A stretch of DNA of 64,000 nt from Paenibacillus aceris (lineage in GTDB: Bacteria; Bacillota; Bacilli; Paenibacillales; NBRC-103111), in NCBI RefSeq assembly GCF_017874035.1, contig NZ_JAGGKV010000012.1, positions 62,001 to 126,000 of the forward strand, read 5' to 3'. Both the position numbers and the translations under genes were made by a program. Under the pieces are notes generated by a model that worked only from the letters and a program-made list of their open reading frames with translations, had not been told where the DNA came from and did no database searches. This document shows positions 8,467 to 17,193 of this stretch, piece after piece (position 1 is the first letter of the stretch; each line of letters starts with the position of its first letter).

Positions 8467-9152
8467 GTCGGATTTTAATCATTGAGGATGAACAAAGCAT
8501 CGCGGAGCTGGAGCGGGACTACCTAGAGATCAGCGGCTTTGAAGTCGATATCGAAAATAGGGGAGACAAAGGTCTTCAACTCGCGCTTTCCGCGGAGTAC
8601 GATCTCATCATTCTCGATTTGATGCTGCCGAAGATCGATGGCTTTGAAATTTGCCGGCGCATACGCAGTGAGAAGGATATTCCTATTCTGATGGTTTCCG
8701 CCAAAAAGGAAGACATCGATAAAATCCGCGGTCTTGGCCTCGGCGCCGACGATTACATCATCAAGCCCTTCAGTCCCAGCGAGCTGGTGGCTAGGGTGAA
8801 AGCGCATCTTGCCCGGTACGAAAGGCTGATGGGACGGCGTGAAGCGAAGAACGACGAGGTGCGCATTCGCGGTTTGATGATTGATAAAACGGCGCGTCGC
8901 GTCTTTGTGAATGAGCGGGAAGTCGTTTTCACGACGAAAGAATTCGATCTGCTCGCGCATCTGGCAATGAACCCTAATCGCGTGTACAGCAAAGAGCAGC
9001 TGTTCGATCTCCTCTGGGGGATGGATGCCATGGGTGAAATTGCGACAGTCACGGTGCATATCCGAAAGCTGCGTGAGAAGATCGAGCAGGATCCGTCGAA
9101 TCCGCAATATATTGAAACAATTTGGGGCGCGGGGTATCGGTTCCGCATTTAA
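8463..9152 (+). CDS. OmpR/PhoB-family response regulator
   Basis: 229 residues. The receiver domain has the acidic pocket (EDE at 8-10), phospho-acceptor Asp52 in IILDLMLP, and the conserved Lys in IIKPF. The C-terminal winged helix ends with the typical TVTVHIRKLREKIEQDP and YIETIWGAGYRFRI. It is translationally coupled to the kinase and probably controls the exporter upstream. A terminator follows. Confidence 0.95.
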   Translation: MSRILIIEDEQSIAELERDYLEISGFEVDIENRGDKGLQLALSAEYDLIILDLMLPKIDGFEICRRIRSEKDIPILMVSAKKEDIDKIRGLGLGADDYIIKPFSPSELVARVKAHLARYERLMGRREAKNDEVRIRGLMIDKTARRVFVNEREVVFTTKEFDLLAHLAMNPNRVYSKEQLFDLLWGMDAMGEIATVTVHIRKLREKIEQDPSNPQYIETIWGAGYRFRI

Positions 9153-9154
9153 GA

Positions 9155-9200
9155 AAAAGCCTGGAAGAGTGCGATGCAGCACTTTTCCAGGCTTTTTTGC
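9155..9200. terminator. Bidirectional terminator between convergent operons
   Basis: Stem AAAAGCCTGGAA / TTCCAGGCTTTTTT enclosing an inner GTGC-GCAC pairing. T-runs occur on the + side and A-runs (Ts on the other strand) on the left. It sits between the response regulator (+) and the RND pump (-), which end 74 bases apart. Confidence 0.85.
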
Positions 9201-9225
9201 CCGCTATGATCGGTTGTCAGGGAAT

Positions 9226-12200
9226 CTATAGAGAAGTTGTTTCGCCATGGGCCGGGAGATTTGTCACTGCCGCCGCATTCCGCTTCAGCTTGCGTTTATC
9301 CCTCCACAAGGCCAGCCGTAGATAGAAGGATGGGACGATAATGAGCGTAAGTATCGTGGAGACAATAAGCCCTGATATAATGACGACCGCCATCGGTCGC
9401 CATAAGCTGCCTCCCATAATCGCCATGGGCAGCAGGCCGCTGATTGCGGTAGCGGACGTCATCAGAATGGGCCGGAGTCGCGCACGGCCGGATTCGGCAA
9501 TGGCATCGTACAATTCCATGCCGTGATGTCTGGCGTCTTCAATAAACTCTACCAACACGATGCCGTTGCGCACGACAATCCCGGCCAGACTGACAAAGCC
9601 CATAAGCGCCATGAATCCGATTGGCGCACCAGTTACGAATAAACCAATTAGAGCGCCCCCCATGGCCAGATAAACGGTCATCATGACTAGGAACGGTATG
9701 GACAATGAATAGAACTGGATCGCAATAATGATGAAAATAAGGCATACAACCACAATCGAAAGCTTGCCGATGGAGGAGAAAGCATCGTTCCGGTCAGCGT
9801 TCTCGCCTGCAAATTCAATCGTGTAGGCGTTTGGCTTTTGCAGTTTGCTTACTTGCTGTTGCAGCTCGGCGACAATATCGGCAGGCAATCTTCCGTCCGT
9901 GTAAGCTCTTACCGTGATCGTTCGTACCAGATTGCGATGCTGCACGGAGGTGATCATGCGGTCGCTCTGCACATTGATGAACTGCTTGACCGGGTACAGC
10001 TGCCCGGATTGCGAAGGAACGAGCAGTTCTCCTATCGTTTCATTGGAAGGCGTTTGGTTTGCCTCGCTGAACAAGGTGACGGGAATATCTTCGCTGCCCA
10101 GTTGCAGCTTGGAAACTTCAATCCCGTCGGTTGCGAGTCGGGCGGTTCCCGACAAGTCCTTCTCGGTGACGCCGTAATAACGCGCTTTCTCCTGATCGAG
10201 CTGCAGATCCATGGTAAAGGTTTCATCACCGACGCTGTCGGAGACGTTGGTGGTGCCCGGGATGCTCTTCAGCATCGTTTGCAACTGTTTGGAGAGCGAT
10301 GTTAGTTCATTTAAGTCCGGGCCGCTGATTCGAACGGCAATCGGCGCTCCGACAGGAGGGCCTTGTTCCAGCTCTCTGGGCAGCAACTCGATGTCCGGAT
10401 ATATGTGCTTGAGCTGCTCTCGCCAGTCGGATACAAGCTTGCCTGTATGGGATCGGGATTCGTCGACCTTGACGTATAATTGGCCTATTCTTGTTCCGAC
10501 AGAATCGGTTTCCGCATAGTAAAACTTGGGTGTTGTCCTTCCGGCGTAGGCGGAAACGGATTGAACCCCATCCTGTTTAGCCGCCCAAACCGATAAACTT
10601 TTCATCATATCGGCGGTTTGCTTATAGTCGGCGCTTACGGGCATTTTCACATCAAGCAAAAATTCGCTTCGTTCCGCACTCGGAAAGTACTGAACACCCA
10701 GCAGCGGCAAAAGCCCATAGCTGGCCGTGCCGATGACGAGGCCTATCATTCCGGTTAACAGCGGTTTTCGCAGCAGCCGGCGGATGAGCTTTTCGTAGTA
10801 CTCGCTTAGGAGCCAAATGGGTTTTCCCAAAAGTCCAGGCAGCTTATTCTGGGCGGAGACTCCTTTGCGGAGACTGCGTTCGCTGCTCCATTTACGGAAA
10901 ATCGGAATGATGGTTAACGACATTGCCATTGACGCAGCTAAAGTCAAGCTGACGACGACGGGGATCGGCTTGATAAAGTCCCCGATGTTGCCTTTTAAGA
11001 AAAACAGCGGGAAAAAAGCGGCCGCTGTAGCGATCGTTGCGGTAAGAATTGAAATCGCAACTTCCTGGCTGCCTTTCAGCGAGGCGTCCAGAGGAGAATC
11101 GCCCAGAGACAATCTGCGTTCGATATTATCGTTAACGACAATGGCATCATCGACAAGAATCCCAAGTACAATGACCAGCGCGACGATGGAAATCTGATTG
11201 AGATCGATGGACGTCATACCGATCGGGAGGAAGCCGAGTGCGATGGAAACTGGAATCGCGAGCGCGACAATAATGGACGTTCCGAATGCGAGCCCCAAGA
11301 TGCAGACAACGAGTACCGCAGCCATCCCGATCAGCATTTCACGCGACAAATCGGCAAACAGATGGTCGACATTTTCCTTTTGCGTAAACAACGATACCAT
11401 CGTTACATGCGAGGGGAGCTGAGACTGCAGCTCGGAAACCTTGACGTCAATTCCTGCTTGCAAAGAAGGAATATTTTGTCCTTTGGCCGGATAAATGACG
11501 ACGTCGACAGCGGGTTTGCCTTGATATAAAACCTCCTCCTCCGTTTTCTGGGGGCCAATTTTAACCTCTGCGACATCTTTGATGCTCAGTGAATTGCCTT
11601 GCCCTGAAGGTCGGTAAACGACCGTATCGGCAATATCTTTGGCGGACTTCCATTCGCCTGTTAATTGAACGTAAGTGTTATTATTATTGGCAACCACGTT
11701 CCCGATCGGCGTACGGTCGTGAGCGGTTGTGAGCGCCTGCATAACCAGCGGCCAAGGAAGCTGCAAGCTTTCAAGCTTCTCCTTGTTCATAATCACCTTC
11801 ACTTCCTGATCGGGAAGTCCAACAATTTCAACATCGCTGACGCCGGCAACCGTGCGCAATTGATCCTTCCATGTTTCAGAAATGGGCCGCAAAGACTCTA
11901 GCTCAGAAGGGCTTTCCACAATCAAATGAATGATTTGCGCCGATGTCTTGGCCAGATCGTCATTGATTTCCGGCTGATACGCCTCTGCGGGCAGCTTGCC
12001 TTGCGCTGACTGCACCTTTTGTCTGAGCGTATCCCATGCCCGCTCGTTATCGACCCCAGGCTGCATCTCGACAGTAATGAAGGACACGTTGGTGGAAGAA
12101 GTCGAATCGATCGATTTGATCGACTCCATCTTTCTAATTTCTTCTTCCAGCGGCTTGGTGACAAGCTGCTCGACCTTCTCCGGCGATGCTCCGGGATAGA

Positions 12201-12342
12201 TCGTCTTTACTGTAGCCATGGATACGGTAATTTCCGGATTTTCGCGCTGGCTTAACGATAAAAAGCTGAAGGCGCCCAGCAGCACGAGAACGACAAAGAA
12301 AAGCAGGGTAATTTTTTGGTATTTGATCAGTTTGGCAATCAA
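9226..12342 (-). CDS. RND-family efflux transporter (AcrB/MMPL-like inner-membrane pump)
   Basis: 1038 residues with the duplicated RND layout: span 1 near residue 12-30, a large periplasmic-type loop, spans 2-6, then the repeat. The proton-relay helix VLGILVDDAIVVNDNIERR and the second-half motif LAGIVVRNGIVLVEFIEDAR are intact, as expected for a proton-driven drug or lipid exporter (Swr/YerP-type in Bacillales). The start is TTG (12342) behind a strong AAGGAGG. The membrane-fusion lipoprotein gene ends 45 bp upstream on the same strand, so both form one operon. No outer-membrane factor is expected in a Gram-positive. The substrate is unknown. Confidence 0.92.
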   Translation of the reverse strand: MIAKLIKYQKITLLFFVVLVLLGAFSFLSLSQRENPEITVSMATVKTIYPGASPEKVEQLVTKPLEEEIRKMESIKSIDSTSSTNVSFITVEMQPGVDNERAWDTLRQKVQSAQGKLPAEAYQPEINDDLAKTSAQIIHLIVESPSELESLRPISETWKDQLRTVAGVSDVEIVGLPDQEVKVIMNKEKLESLQLPWPLVMQALTTAHDRTPIGNVVANNNNTYVQLTGEWKSAKDIADTVVYRPSGQGNSLSIKDVAEVKIGPQKTEEEVLYQGKPAVDVVIYPAKGQNIPSLQAGIDVKVSELQSQLPSHVTMVSLFTQKENVDHLFADLSREMLIGMAAVLVVCILGLAFGTSIIVALAIPVSIALGFLPIGMTSIDLNQISIVALVIVLGILVDDAIVVNDNIERRLSLGDSPLDASLKGSQEVAISILTATIATAAAFFPLFFLKGNIGDFIKPIPVVVSLTLAASMAMSLTIIPIFRKWSSERSLRKGVSAQNKLPGLLGKPIWLLSEYYEKLIRRLLRKPLLTGMIGLVIGTASYGLLPLLGVQYFPSAERSEFLLDVKMPVSADYKQTADMMKSLSVWAAKQDGVQSVSAYAGRTTPKFYYAETDSVGTRIGQLYVKVDESRSHTGKLVSDWREQLKHIYPDIELLPRELEQGPPVGAPIAVRISGPDLNELTSLSKQLQTMLKSIPGTTNVSDSVGDETFTMDLQLDQEKARYYGVTEKDLSGTARLATDGIEVSKLQLGSEDIPVTLFSEANQTPSNETIGELLVPSQSGQLYPVKQFINVQSDRMITSVQHRNLVRTITVRAYTDGRLPADIVAELQQQVSKLQKPNAYTIEFAGENADRNDAFSSIGKLSIVVVCLIFIIIAIQFYSLSIPFLVMMTVYLAMGGALIGLFVTGAPIGFMALMGFVSLAGIVVRNGIVLVEFIEDARHHGMELYDAIAESGRARLRPILMTSATAISGLLPMAIMGGSLWRPMAVVIISGLIVSTILTLIIVPSFYLRLALWRDKRKLKRNAAAVTNLPAHGETTSL

Positions 12343-12387
12343 GCGGATTCCTCCTTCTGTCCAGCTGTTCCGGCTAGAAAACCGAAA

Positions 12388-13695
12388 CTACTGGCCGGGC
12401 GCTACTTTCTCCATATGTTTAAGTTGGTACTGACCGGAGACGATCAGTGTCTCGCCTGCCTTAAGTCCTTGTGTGATTTCAGTCATGTCATCCTTGCTGC
12501 GGCCGAGCTTGATTGTCCTTTTTTCGGCATGGTCTCCATTCAAAATGAATACATAAGGCTCGCCATCTTCGCGCAGAATGCTGTCCGTCGGCACGGAGAT
12601 AACTTGCTGTTCTCCGCCTCCAGCTAGTAGAAGCTGTACGCGCATTCCGGGTTTGAGGCGACCGTTTTCGTTCGCGGCTTCAAGTTCCAGGGAGTACGTT
12701 TTCGTCTGAGTGTTGGCCGTGTTCGCCAAATAAGTCACTTTTCCCTCATATGTATCTGGGGAATCCGAGGTGTGAAACGACAGGCTCTGCTTGCCCTGCA
12801 CGAGCGGCAAGTCCGCTTCCGTTACTTCGGCGCGGATTTTGATCGGCGATTGACGCTGCACGACGCCGACTTTTTGTCCTCTGGCAAGCGTCATTCCTTC
12901 CTCAATAGGCATTTCGGTCAAAAGTCCAGACGCAGGTGCCTTGACTTCAAAGTAGGACAGGTTGACATCAGCATCCTGCAGATCAATATCGTTAGCCTGC
13001 AATTGGTATTGGATGGCGGCTAGCGGTTGGGTGTTTTGGAGCGTCTGAAGTTTCTGTTGCAACGTTTGAAGATTGAGTTTCAACGGTTTGACTTGAGATT
13101 CCAATTGCTCTTTCTGTTCTTTCGTTGCCTGCCCGGTGTCATAGTCATTTAGAACCCGGTTATATTGCTTCGTTGCATCGTCCAAGGATTGCTGGGTTAT
13201 GGCAATATTGTTGGTTAATTCCAGAATGCCGTCATCCCAATCCTTTTTGGCCTTGGATAACTGTTCTTCAAGACTGGCCCTGGCATAAAGCAGTTTTTGT
13301 TTCTGGCGAAGCAAATCTTTATTATCCAGCTCGATGATCACATCATCTTTTTGAACTTGTTCCCCGCGTTTTTTCAGCACGGACTTCACATCGCCATCCG
13401 CCTTCAGCACGACATTCAACTCCAGCGAAGGAATCACATCGGCAGTGAGTGTCTTGGCACCTGCCCATGCTTGTGTGGTAACCGCAGCCGTTTTCACAGG
13501 CTTGCTCGTTACCCCGGCCGTCTGCTCGGCAGTTGTCGCGGAAGATAATTGCGCTTCATTAGAGCAGCCTGCGAGTGCAATGGCGGTCAAGATTAATAGT
13601 AAACCCGTTTTGTGCGATACGAATTTTCCGGTTGTCCTCACAAGATCATCTTTCTTTCGATTCAAACGAGTAGCCATGTTTCCCTCACGCTCCAT
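12388..13695 (-). CDS. RND membrane-fusion protein (HlyD/AcrA-type lipoprotein)
   Basis: 435 residues. The N-terminal signal has lipobox ALAGC (Cys44 from the first ATG, Cys38 from a second ATG six codons in). A lipoyl-like domain (KRGEQVQKDDVIIELDNKDL) follows, then a long coiled-coil hairpin at about residues 115-220. The second lipoyl half comes next (VKAPASGLLTEMPIEEGMTL), and a beta-barrel region ends the protein. It would bridge the RND pump to the cell wall. GGAGG seven bases upstream supports the first ATG. The long basic region before the hydrophobic stretch is unusual for a lipoprotein signal. Confidence 0.9.
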   Translation of the reverse strand: MEREGNMATRLNRKKDDLVRTTGKFVSHKTGLLLILTAIALAGCSNEAQLSSATTAEQTAGVTSKPVKTAAVTTQAWAGAKTLTADVIPSLELNVVLKADGDVKSVLKKRGEQVQKDDVIIELDNKDLLRQKQKLLYARASLEEQLSKAKKDWDDGILELTNNIAITQQSLDDATKQYNRVLNDYDTGQATKEQKEQLESQVKPLKLNLQTLQQKLQTLQNTQPLAAIQYQLQANDIDLQDADVNLSYFEVKAPASGLLTEMPIEEGMTLARGQKVGVVQRQSPIKIRAEVTEADLPLVQGKQSLSFHTSDSPDTYEGKVTYLANTANTQTKTYSLELEAANENGRLKPGMRVQLLLAGGGEQQVISVPTDSILREDGEPYVFILNGDHAEKRTIKLGRSKDDMTEITQGLKAGETLIVSGQYQLKHMEKVAPGQ

Positions 13696-13737
13696 GATTG
13701 AGCCTCCCTAGTTATTAATTAACTTTATATAAGATCA

Positions 13738-13766
13738 GATATAACTTAAGTATGACTTATGGTCAA
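13738..13766 (-). promoter_or_regulatory. SigA-type promoter P1 for the efflux operon
   Basis: On the - strand TTGACC (13766-13761), a 17-base spacer and TATATC (13743-13738) lie 43 bases before the membrane-fusion start codon. CTTATATAAAGTTAAT follows just downstream and is repeated at the second promoter, so it may be an operator. Confidence 0.6.
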
Positions 13767-13857
13767 CTTTTTTCGATCGGTTTGAACGAGTAACAATGTT
13801 TAACCAAAACCCGTGAAATAGCCTGCCTGGTTTGTTTATTAACATTATATAAGTACA

Positions 13858-13886
13858 TTTATAGCAATGAAATGACTTTTGGTCAA
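13858..13886 (-). promoter_or_regulatory. SigA-type promoter P2 for the efflux operon (copy of P1)
   Basis: TTGACC (13886-13881), 17 bases, TATAAA (13863-13858) on the - strand. The element is displaced exactly 120 bp from P1. It shares the -35 surroundings (GACCAWAAGTCAT) and the downstream CTTATATAATGTTAAT with P1, pointing to a segmental duplication of promoter plus operator. Confidence 0.6.
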
Positions 13887-14392
13887 TATTTATTTTGGGT
13901 TAGTGGTCATTTATTCTTTCGCGATGGCTAGCGAAAAAATGGTATTTACTAGACCTTTATTCAGACGATAGAAATAGCATATTAAATGGTAGGAATCAGG
14001 ATATGAGAAGACATTGATAGGAGTTCGAATGAATCTGCTTGGGGGTGAGAGAGGAAATAGTAAAAGAACTTGTTTTAATGGATTTTTAAAAAATTTAAAT
14101 GGGGTTACTGTAGAAATTTAGGGGAGAAGCGAGTTCGGAGCACTCGTTGATTCGTCAAGGAATCTTACTAGTTGGTACTGTTTTCATAATTACTGCGGAA
14201 GCGAAGTAAAGAAATAGGTGCATAATGCTATAGAAAACTATAAGACTTGGACAGAGCGCTAACTCTGGACTGGCTTTTTTGGTTATACTCATAAAACATG
14301 GTAAATAACATATCGTTATTTACATTTTAAAAATGTTAATATATTGTAAAGGCTAACTTTTAATTCAATCCGACATAGGGGAGACAACAACG
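13887..14392. other. Gene-free AT-rich region with an inverted repeat before the MgtC-family gene
   Basis: No supportable gene lies here. At 14301-14323 a perfect 9-bp inverted repeat GTAAATAAC / GTTATTTAC with a 5-base centre is followed by a smaller AACATTTT-AAAATGTT pairing. These sit 70 bp before the MgtC-family start and may be its operator. I looked for the conserved core of an M-box magnesium riboswitch and did not find it. Confidence 0.45.
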
Positions 14393-15079
14393 ATGATGCT
14401 GTCTGTAGATGTGCATGATTTAATGAAATTAGGAATCGCAGCTATTTTCGGTTTAATCATTGGTCTGGAACGGGAAATCAGAAATAAGCCACTTGGACTA
14501 AAAACTTCTTTGGTCATTTGTCTAAGTAGTTGCTTGCTGACGATTGTGTCTATTGAATCAGCGAATAAATATGCGGTACCAGGGCTGCACGTCATGGATC
14601 CTATGCGGCTTGCGGCGCAGGTAGTCAGCGGGATCGGATTTCTTGGCGCAGGAGCTATTCTTCGGAAGCATAATGATGTCATTATCGGATTAACGACGGC
14701 GGCGATGATCTGGGGAGCGGCTGGGCTTGGGATTGCCATTGGTGCTGGGTTTATTGTCGAAGCGTTTTTTGGATTACTGCTGATTATGGTGAGTGTCGTT
14801 GTTTTGCCTTACTATATTAAAAAAAGAGGGCCAAGACCGCTGTTGATGAAGGATTTGCGCGTCAGGCTCGTCGTGTCGCATGAGGGCAATTTAACGACTA
14901 TTATCAAGGACATTATTGCCAGAGGGTACAAAATGAAAAGCGTACACATCAAAGAGCTGAATCACGAGCTGCAGGAGCTTAACTTCATCGTGTTCATTGA
15001 CCGCAAGTATGCTTCGGAAGTATATGATGAGTTAAAGAGCATGGCGTACATTGAATTTGCCGAAGTGGAAACGTTGTAG
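14393..15079 (+). CDS. MgtC/SapB-family membrane protein
   Basis: 228 residues. The N-terminal part has four to five membrane spans with the family signatures GLIIGLEREIRNKPLGLKTS (about 20-39), GIGFLGAGAI and LTTAAMIWGAAGLGIAIGAG. The cytoplasmic C-terminal part from about 150 is ACT-like. Family members are linked to growth at low magnesium, acid stress and modulation of P-type ATPases; the exact role in Bacillales is unsettled. GGGGAG upstream supports the ATG. It is monocistronic, with its own terminator. Confidence 0.9.
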   Translation: MMLSVDVHDLMKLGIAAIFGLIIGLEREIRNKPLGLKTSLVICLSSCLLTIVSIESANKYAVPGLHVMDPMRLAAQVVSGIGFLGAGAILRKHNDVIIGLTTAAMIWGAAGLGIAIGAGFIVEAFFGLLLIMVSVVVLPYYIKKRGPRPLLMKDLRVRLVVSHEGNLTTIIKDIIARGYKMKSVHIKELNHELQELNFIVFIDRKYASEVYDELKSMAYIEFAEVETL

Positions 15080-15084
15080 AAGAT

Positions 15085-15128
15085 AGGGATTGGAGCAGCG
15101 GCCTAGTGCTGCGTTCCGATCCTTTTTG
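15085..15128 (+). terminator. Rho-independent terminator after the MgtC-family gene
   Basis: Stem of about 15 bp with G-U pairs (AGGGATTGGAGCAGC against GCTGCGTTCCGATCCT) followed by TTTTTG, six bases after the stop codon. Confidence 0.75.
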
Positions 15129-15160
15129 TTTGGGGCCTGAAAGGGCTGCGTGGGAACTTC

Positions 15161-15342
15161 GTTGCATTTTGTACAACGAGAGAGTGGACTTTTGCTGTCT
15201 GCAGGGTAGTTCGTTGTACAAAATACAACGTTATCGCCCAAATGGCCGGGAAAAGGCGAATTCTGCTAAAATGGTTGCACAATGTACAACGAGAGGCTGA
15301 GACGGACCTTAATTTGAGCTATATGATTGTATAAAATGCAAC
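15161..15342. repeat. Cluster of four 17-bp palindromic repeats (GTTGYA-N5-TACAAC)
   Basis: Copies: GTTGCATTTTGTACAAC (15161-15177), GTTGTACAAAATACAAC (15213-15229), GTTGCACAATGTACAAC (15274-15290) and ATTGTATAAAATGCAAC (15326-15342). They are spaced 52, 61 and 52 bp apart and alternate in orientation. The rest of the 385-bp gap between the MgtC-family and flavodoxin genes shows no gene. The same motif recurs at 18104-18182. Confidence 0.75.
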
Positions 15343-15464
15343 TTAGGTGGGGGGTTTTTGTATGGCTAGCCGCTGCAATGTTGCGAGTACGAAGCAAAGA
15401 GGTGCGCACAGCATTGCATCCATAAGAAGCGAGCTCAGCGAAAAGCCAAAGCCCGCCAACAGTT

Positions 15465-15917
15465 TTAGGCCGTAATAGCGACAGCAGCAGCGAATTTTGC
15501 ACCTAGCTCGCGGCATAATTTCTTTTGCTCGCTCGTCGGATTAAATTCAATTTTCAAACCGTCAAACACTTTCTCCGTACCGAGCTCGGCAAGTCTAGCC
15601 TCGATCGTATCCACGGCAGCGCCGAAGTGTGTATACGAGGAGTCGGCAGAACCGAATGCGCCGGATTTACGGCCTTTCAGATCCAGATCTTCTAATTCAT
15701 CATAGAAATCCTCGAATTCGTCTGGCAGATCGCCGTCACCCCACGTGTAAGCTCCTAACAGAATGCCATCGTAGTTTTGCAATTCAATGCCGCTTGCATC
15801 CATAACGGATTTTACAACGGGCTCAATGCCTGCCTTACGGATACCCGTTGCGATTTCATCAGCAATTTCTTCCGTATTTCCTGACATGCTGGCGTACACA
15901 ATAATAATTTTTGGCAT
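15465..15917 (-). CDS. Short-chain flavodoxin
   Basis: 150 residues, the usual length of short-chain flavodoxins. It carries the FMN phosphate-binding loop SMSGNTEEIA at 10-19 after a beta strand KIIIVYA, and the flavin-contact loops around GAYTWGDGDLPDEFEDF and FGSADSSYTHFG. It is an electron carrier that can replace ferredoxin. GGAGGG six bases upstream supports the ATG. The promoter contains a Fur box, so it should be induced by iron starvation, as is common for flavodoxins. It is divergent from the TrmB-type regulator. Confidence 0.93.
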   Translation of the reverse strand: MPKIIIVYASMSGNTEEIADEIATGIRKAGIEPVVKSVMDASGIELQNYDGILLGAYTWGDGDLPDEFEDFYDELEDLDLKGRKSGAFGSADSSYTHFGAAVDTIEARLAELGTEKVFDGLKIEFNPTSEQKKLCRELGAKFAAAVAITA

Positions 15918-15993
15918 GGTGTTCCCTCCACAAAATGGTTTTATAGGTATGTAGTCATCTTGTTAACGTCTCGGTGCTAGTAACCAACTTCAT

Positions 15994-16022
15994 ATTATGT
16001 GATAATGATTATCATTGTCAAT
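15994..16022 (-). promoter_or_regulatory. Fur-controlled promoter of the flavodoxin gene
   Basis: On the - strand TTGACA (16022-16017) and ATAATA/CATAAT (15999-15994 / 16000-15995) are separated by 16-17 bases. The spacer is filled by a perfect 7-1-7 Fur box, TGATAAT-G-ATTATCA, at 16001-16015. Iron-loaded Fur bound here would block RNA polymerase directly. Confidence 0.85.
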
Positions 16023-16053
16023 ATATAATTGAGAATCCAGTGAGAATAAATTG

Positions 16054-16069
16054 TTTTCGATCGAAAACG
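16054..16069. promoter_or_regulatory. Perfect 16-bp palindrome, candidate operator of the TrmB-type gene
   Basis: GTTTTCGATCGAAAAC is fully self-complementary. It lies 93 bp before the regulator start and 32 bp beyond the flavodoxin -35, in the divergent intergenic region. Autoregulation by the adjacent TrmB-like protein is the simplest guess but is unproven. Confidence 0.5.
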
Positions 16070-16161
16070 CAGCCGGGAAGGACTATACGACTTTGAGGAA
16101 GAAATCATGATACAATATCGAAAAATGAACTTAACACGGCCTGCAGAAAAGGGGAACTGGC

Positions 16162-17193
16162 ATGGAGGATATTCATCTGCATTTGAAAAACCTAGGCTTC
16201 ACTGAGCTGGAAGCCAAGTGCCTGCATGTGCTTGCTGAATGCGGCACACAGACGGGCTACGAAATCGCCAAGGAGCTTGGCGTTTCGCGTTCTAACGTCT
16301 ACTCCGCGCTGCAGAAGCTAGCGGAGAAGGGCGCGGTGCTCACCAGCCACGGTGAGCCAACGCATTACCAAAGCGTGCCGATTGAGGAGATCGGCGAGCG
16401 TGTGGAAGCGGAGCTGCAGGCGTCGATCCGCTATGTGAAAGAGCACATGCCAAAGCAGGATGCGCACCGTTCGGAGTACTTCAGCTTGGAAGGCGACGTC
16501 AAGGTCCTCGATCGCATCCGCACGGAGCTGCGGAAGGCGAAGGAGGAGGCGCTCTGTGACCTGTGGGCGCAGGAAGCGCAGCTGCTGAAGGAAGAGCTGC
16601 GGCAGGTGCCGGCGCGAGGCGTGCGTCTGCTTGTTTCAACGATTGGCGATGCGGCGCTGCCGGGCGGGGTGCATCAGTTCCCGCATAAGCGTGATGCGGC
16701 GTGGAGCGAGCGCAAAGGGCGGAAGTTTACGCTGCTTATCGACCGCAAGCTGGCGATTGTGGGCACGCGGGGCGGCGATGAGCCTACACTCGCGATGTTG
16801 ACGGAGCATCCTGCGATGGTGGAGCTGCTACTGAACAGCTTTTGGCGCGATGTGGTGATCCACGAGCTGCAGCAAGATATGGGCGCAAAGCTGGAAGATA
16901 AATATGGAAAAAATTTCAAAAAGATTATCCAGAAGTACACGGAAGGAAAAGAGAAGGGTAATCAGCTGGACGATGTTGGGAAGTCGTTGGAAAGTAAAAG
17001 CGGAGAAGGTAAGCCGCAGGAAAATAAGAACGGAGAGGGCGAGTCCCAGGAAAGTAAGAACGGAGAAGGTAAGTTACAGGAAGGTAAAAACGAAAGTAAG
17101 TCAAACGAAGAAAAGCCCAGAGCTGGCAAAGCTAGCGAAGAAAAGTCGAATGAAAGCAAATCCGGTGAAGGAAAGAGGAAGAAGAAGAAATGA
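16162..17193 (+). CDS. TrmB-family transcriptional regulator with a repetitive charged tail
   Basis: 343 residues. The N-terminal winged helix has the TrmB hallmark (LKNLGFTELEAKCLHVLAE, then YEIAKELGVSRSNVYSALQK). A helical linker and a C-terminal domain extend to about residue 255. In characterised TrmB proteins such a domain binds sugars; no ligand can be inferred here. From about residue 260 to the end the protein is low-complexity Lys/Glu/Asn/Ser/Gly, with 10-residue repeats (ESKSGEGKPQ, ENKNGEGESQ, ESKNGEGKLQ) ending in RKKKK. Such a tail is not part of the family. The ATG follows AAAGGGG at the usual spacing, and the HD hydrolase ATG overlaps the stop (ATGA), so the two are coupled. 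The gene is richer in G+C than the flavodoxin. Confidence 0.82.
   Translation: MEDIHLHLKNLGFTELEAKCLHVLAECGTQTGYEIAKELGVSRSNVYSALQKLAEKGAVLTSHGEPTHYQSVPIEEIGERVEAELQASIRYVKEHMPKQDAHRSEYFSLEGDVKVLDRIRTELRKAKEEALCDLWAQEAQLLKEELRQVPARGVRLLVSTIGDAALPGGVHQFPHKRDAAWSERKGRKFTLLIDRKLAIVGTRGGDEPTLAMLTEHPAMVELLLNSFWRDVVIHELQQDMGAKLEDKYGKNFKKIIQKYTEGKEKGNQLDDVGKSLESKSGEGKPQENKNGEGESQESKNGEGKLQEGKNESKSNEEKPRAGKASEEKSNESKSGEGKRKKKK
16989..17088 (+). repeat. 30-bp tandem repeat inside the TrmB-type gene
   Basis: Units start at 16989, 17019 and 17049 with GGAAARTAARARCGGAGARG, plus a partial unit at 17079. Each 30-bp unit encodes ten residues, so copy number can change without breaking the frame into the coupled HD gene. 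Confidence 0.8.

Noticed and set aside
8523..9182. Open frame of 219 codons on the - strand
   Set aside because: Antisense to the OmpR-type regulator, which has all conserved residues.
14281..14392. M-box magnesium riboswitch upstream of the MgtC-family gene
   Set aside because: Expected by function, but the conserved core sequence and the multi-helix layout were not found; only simple inverted repeats are present.
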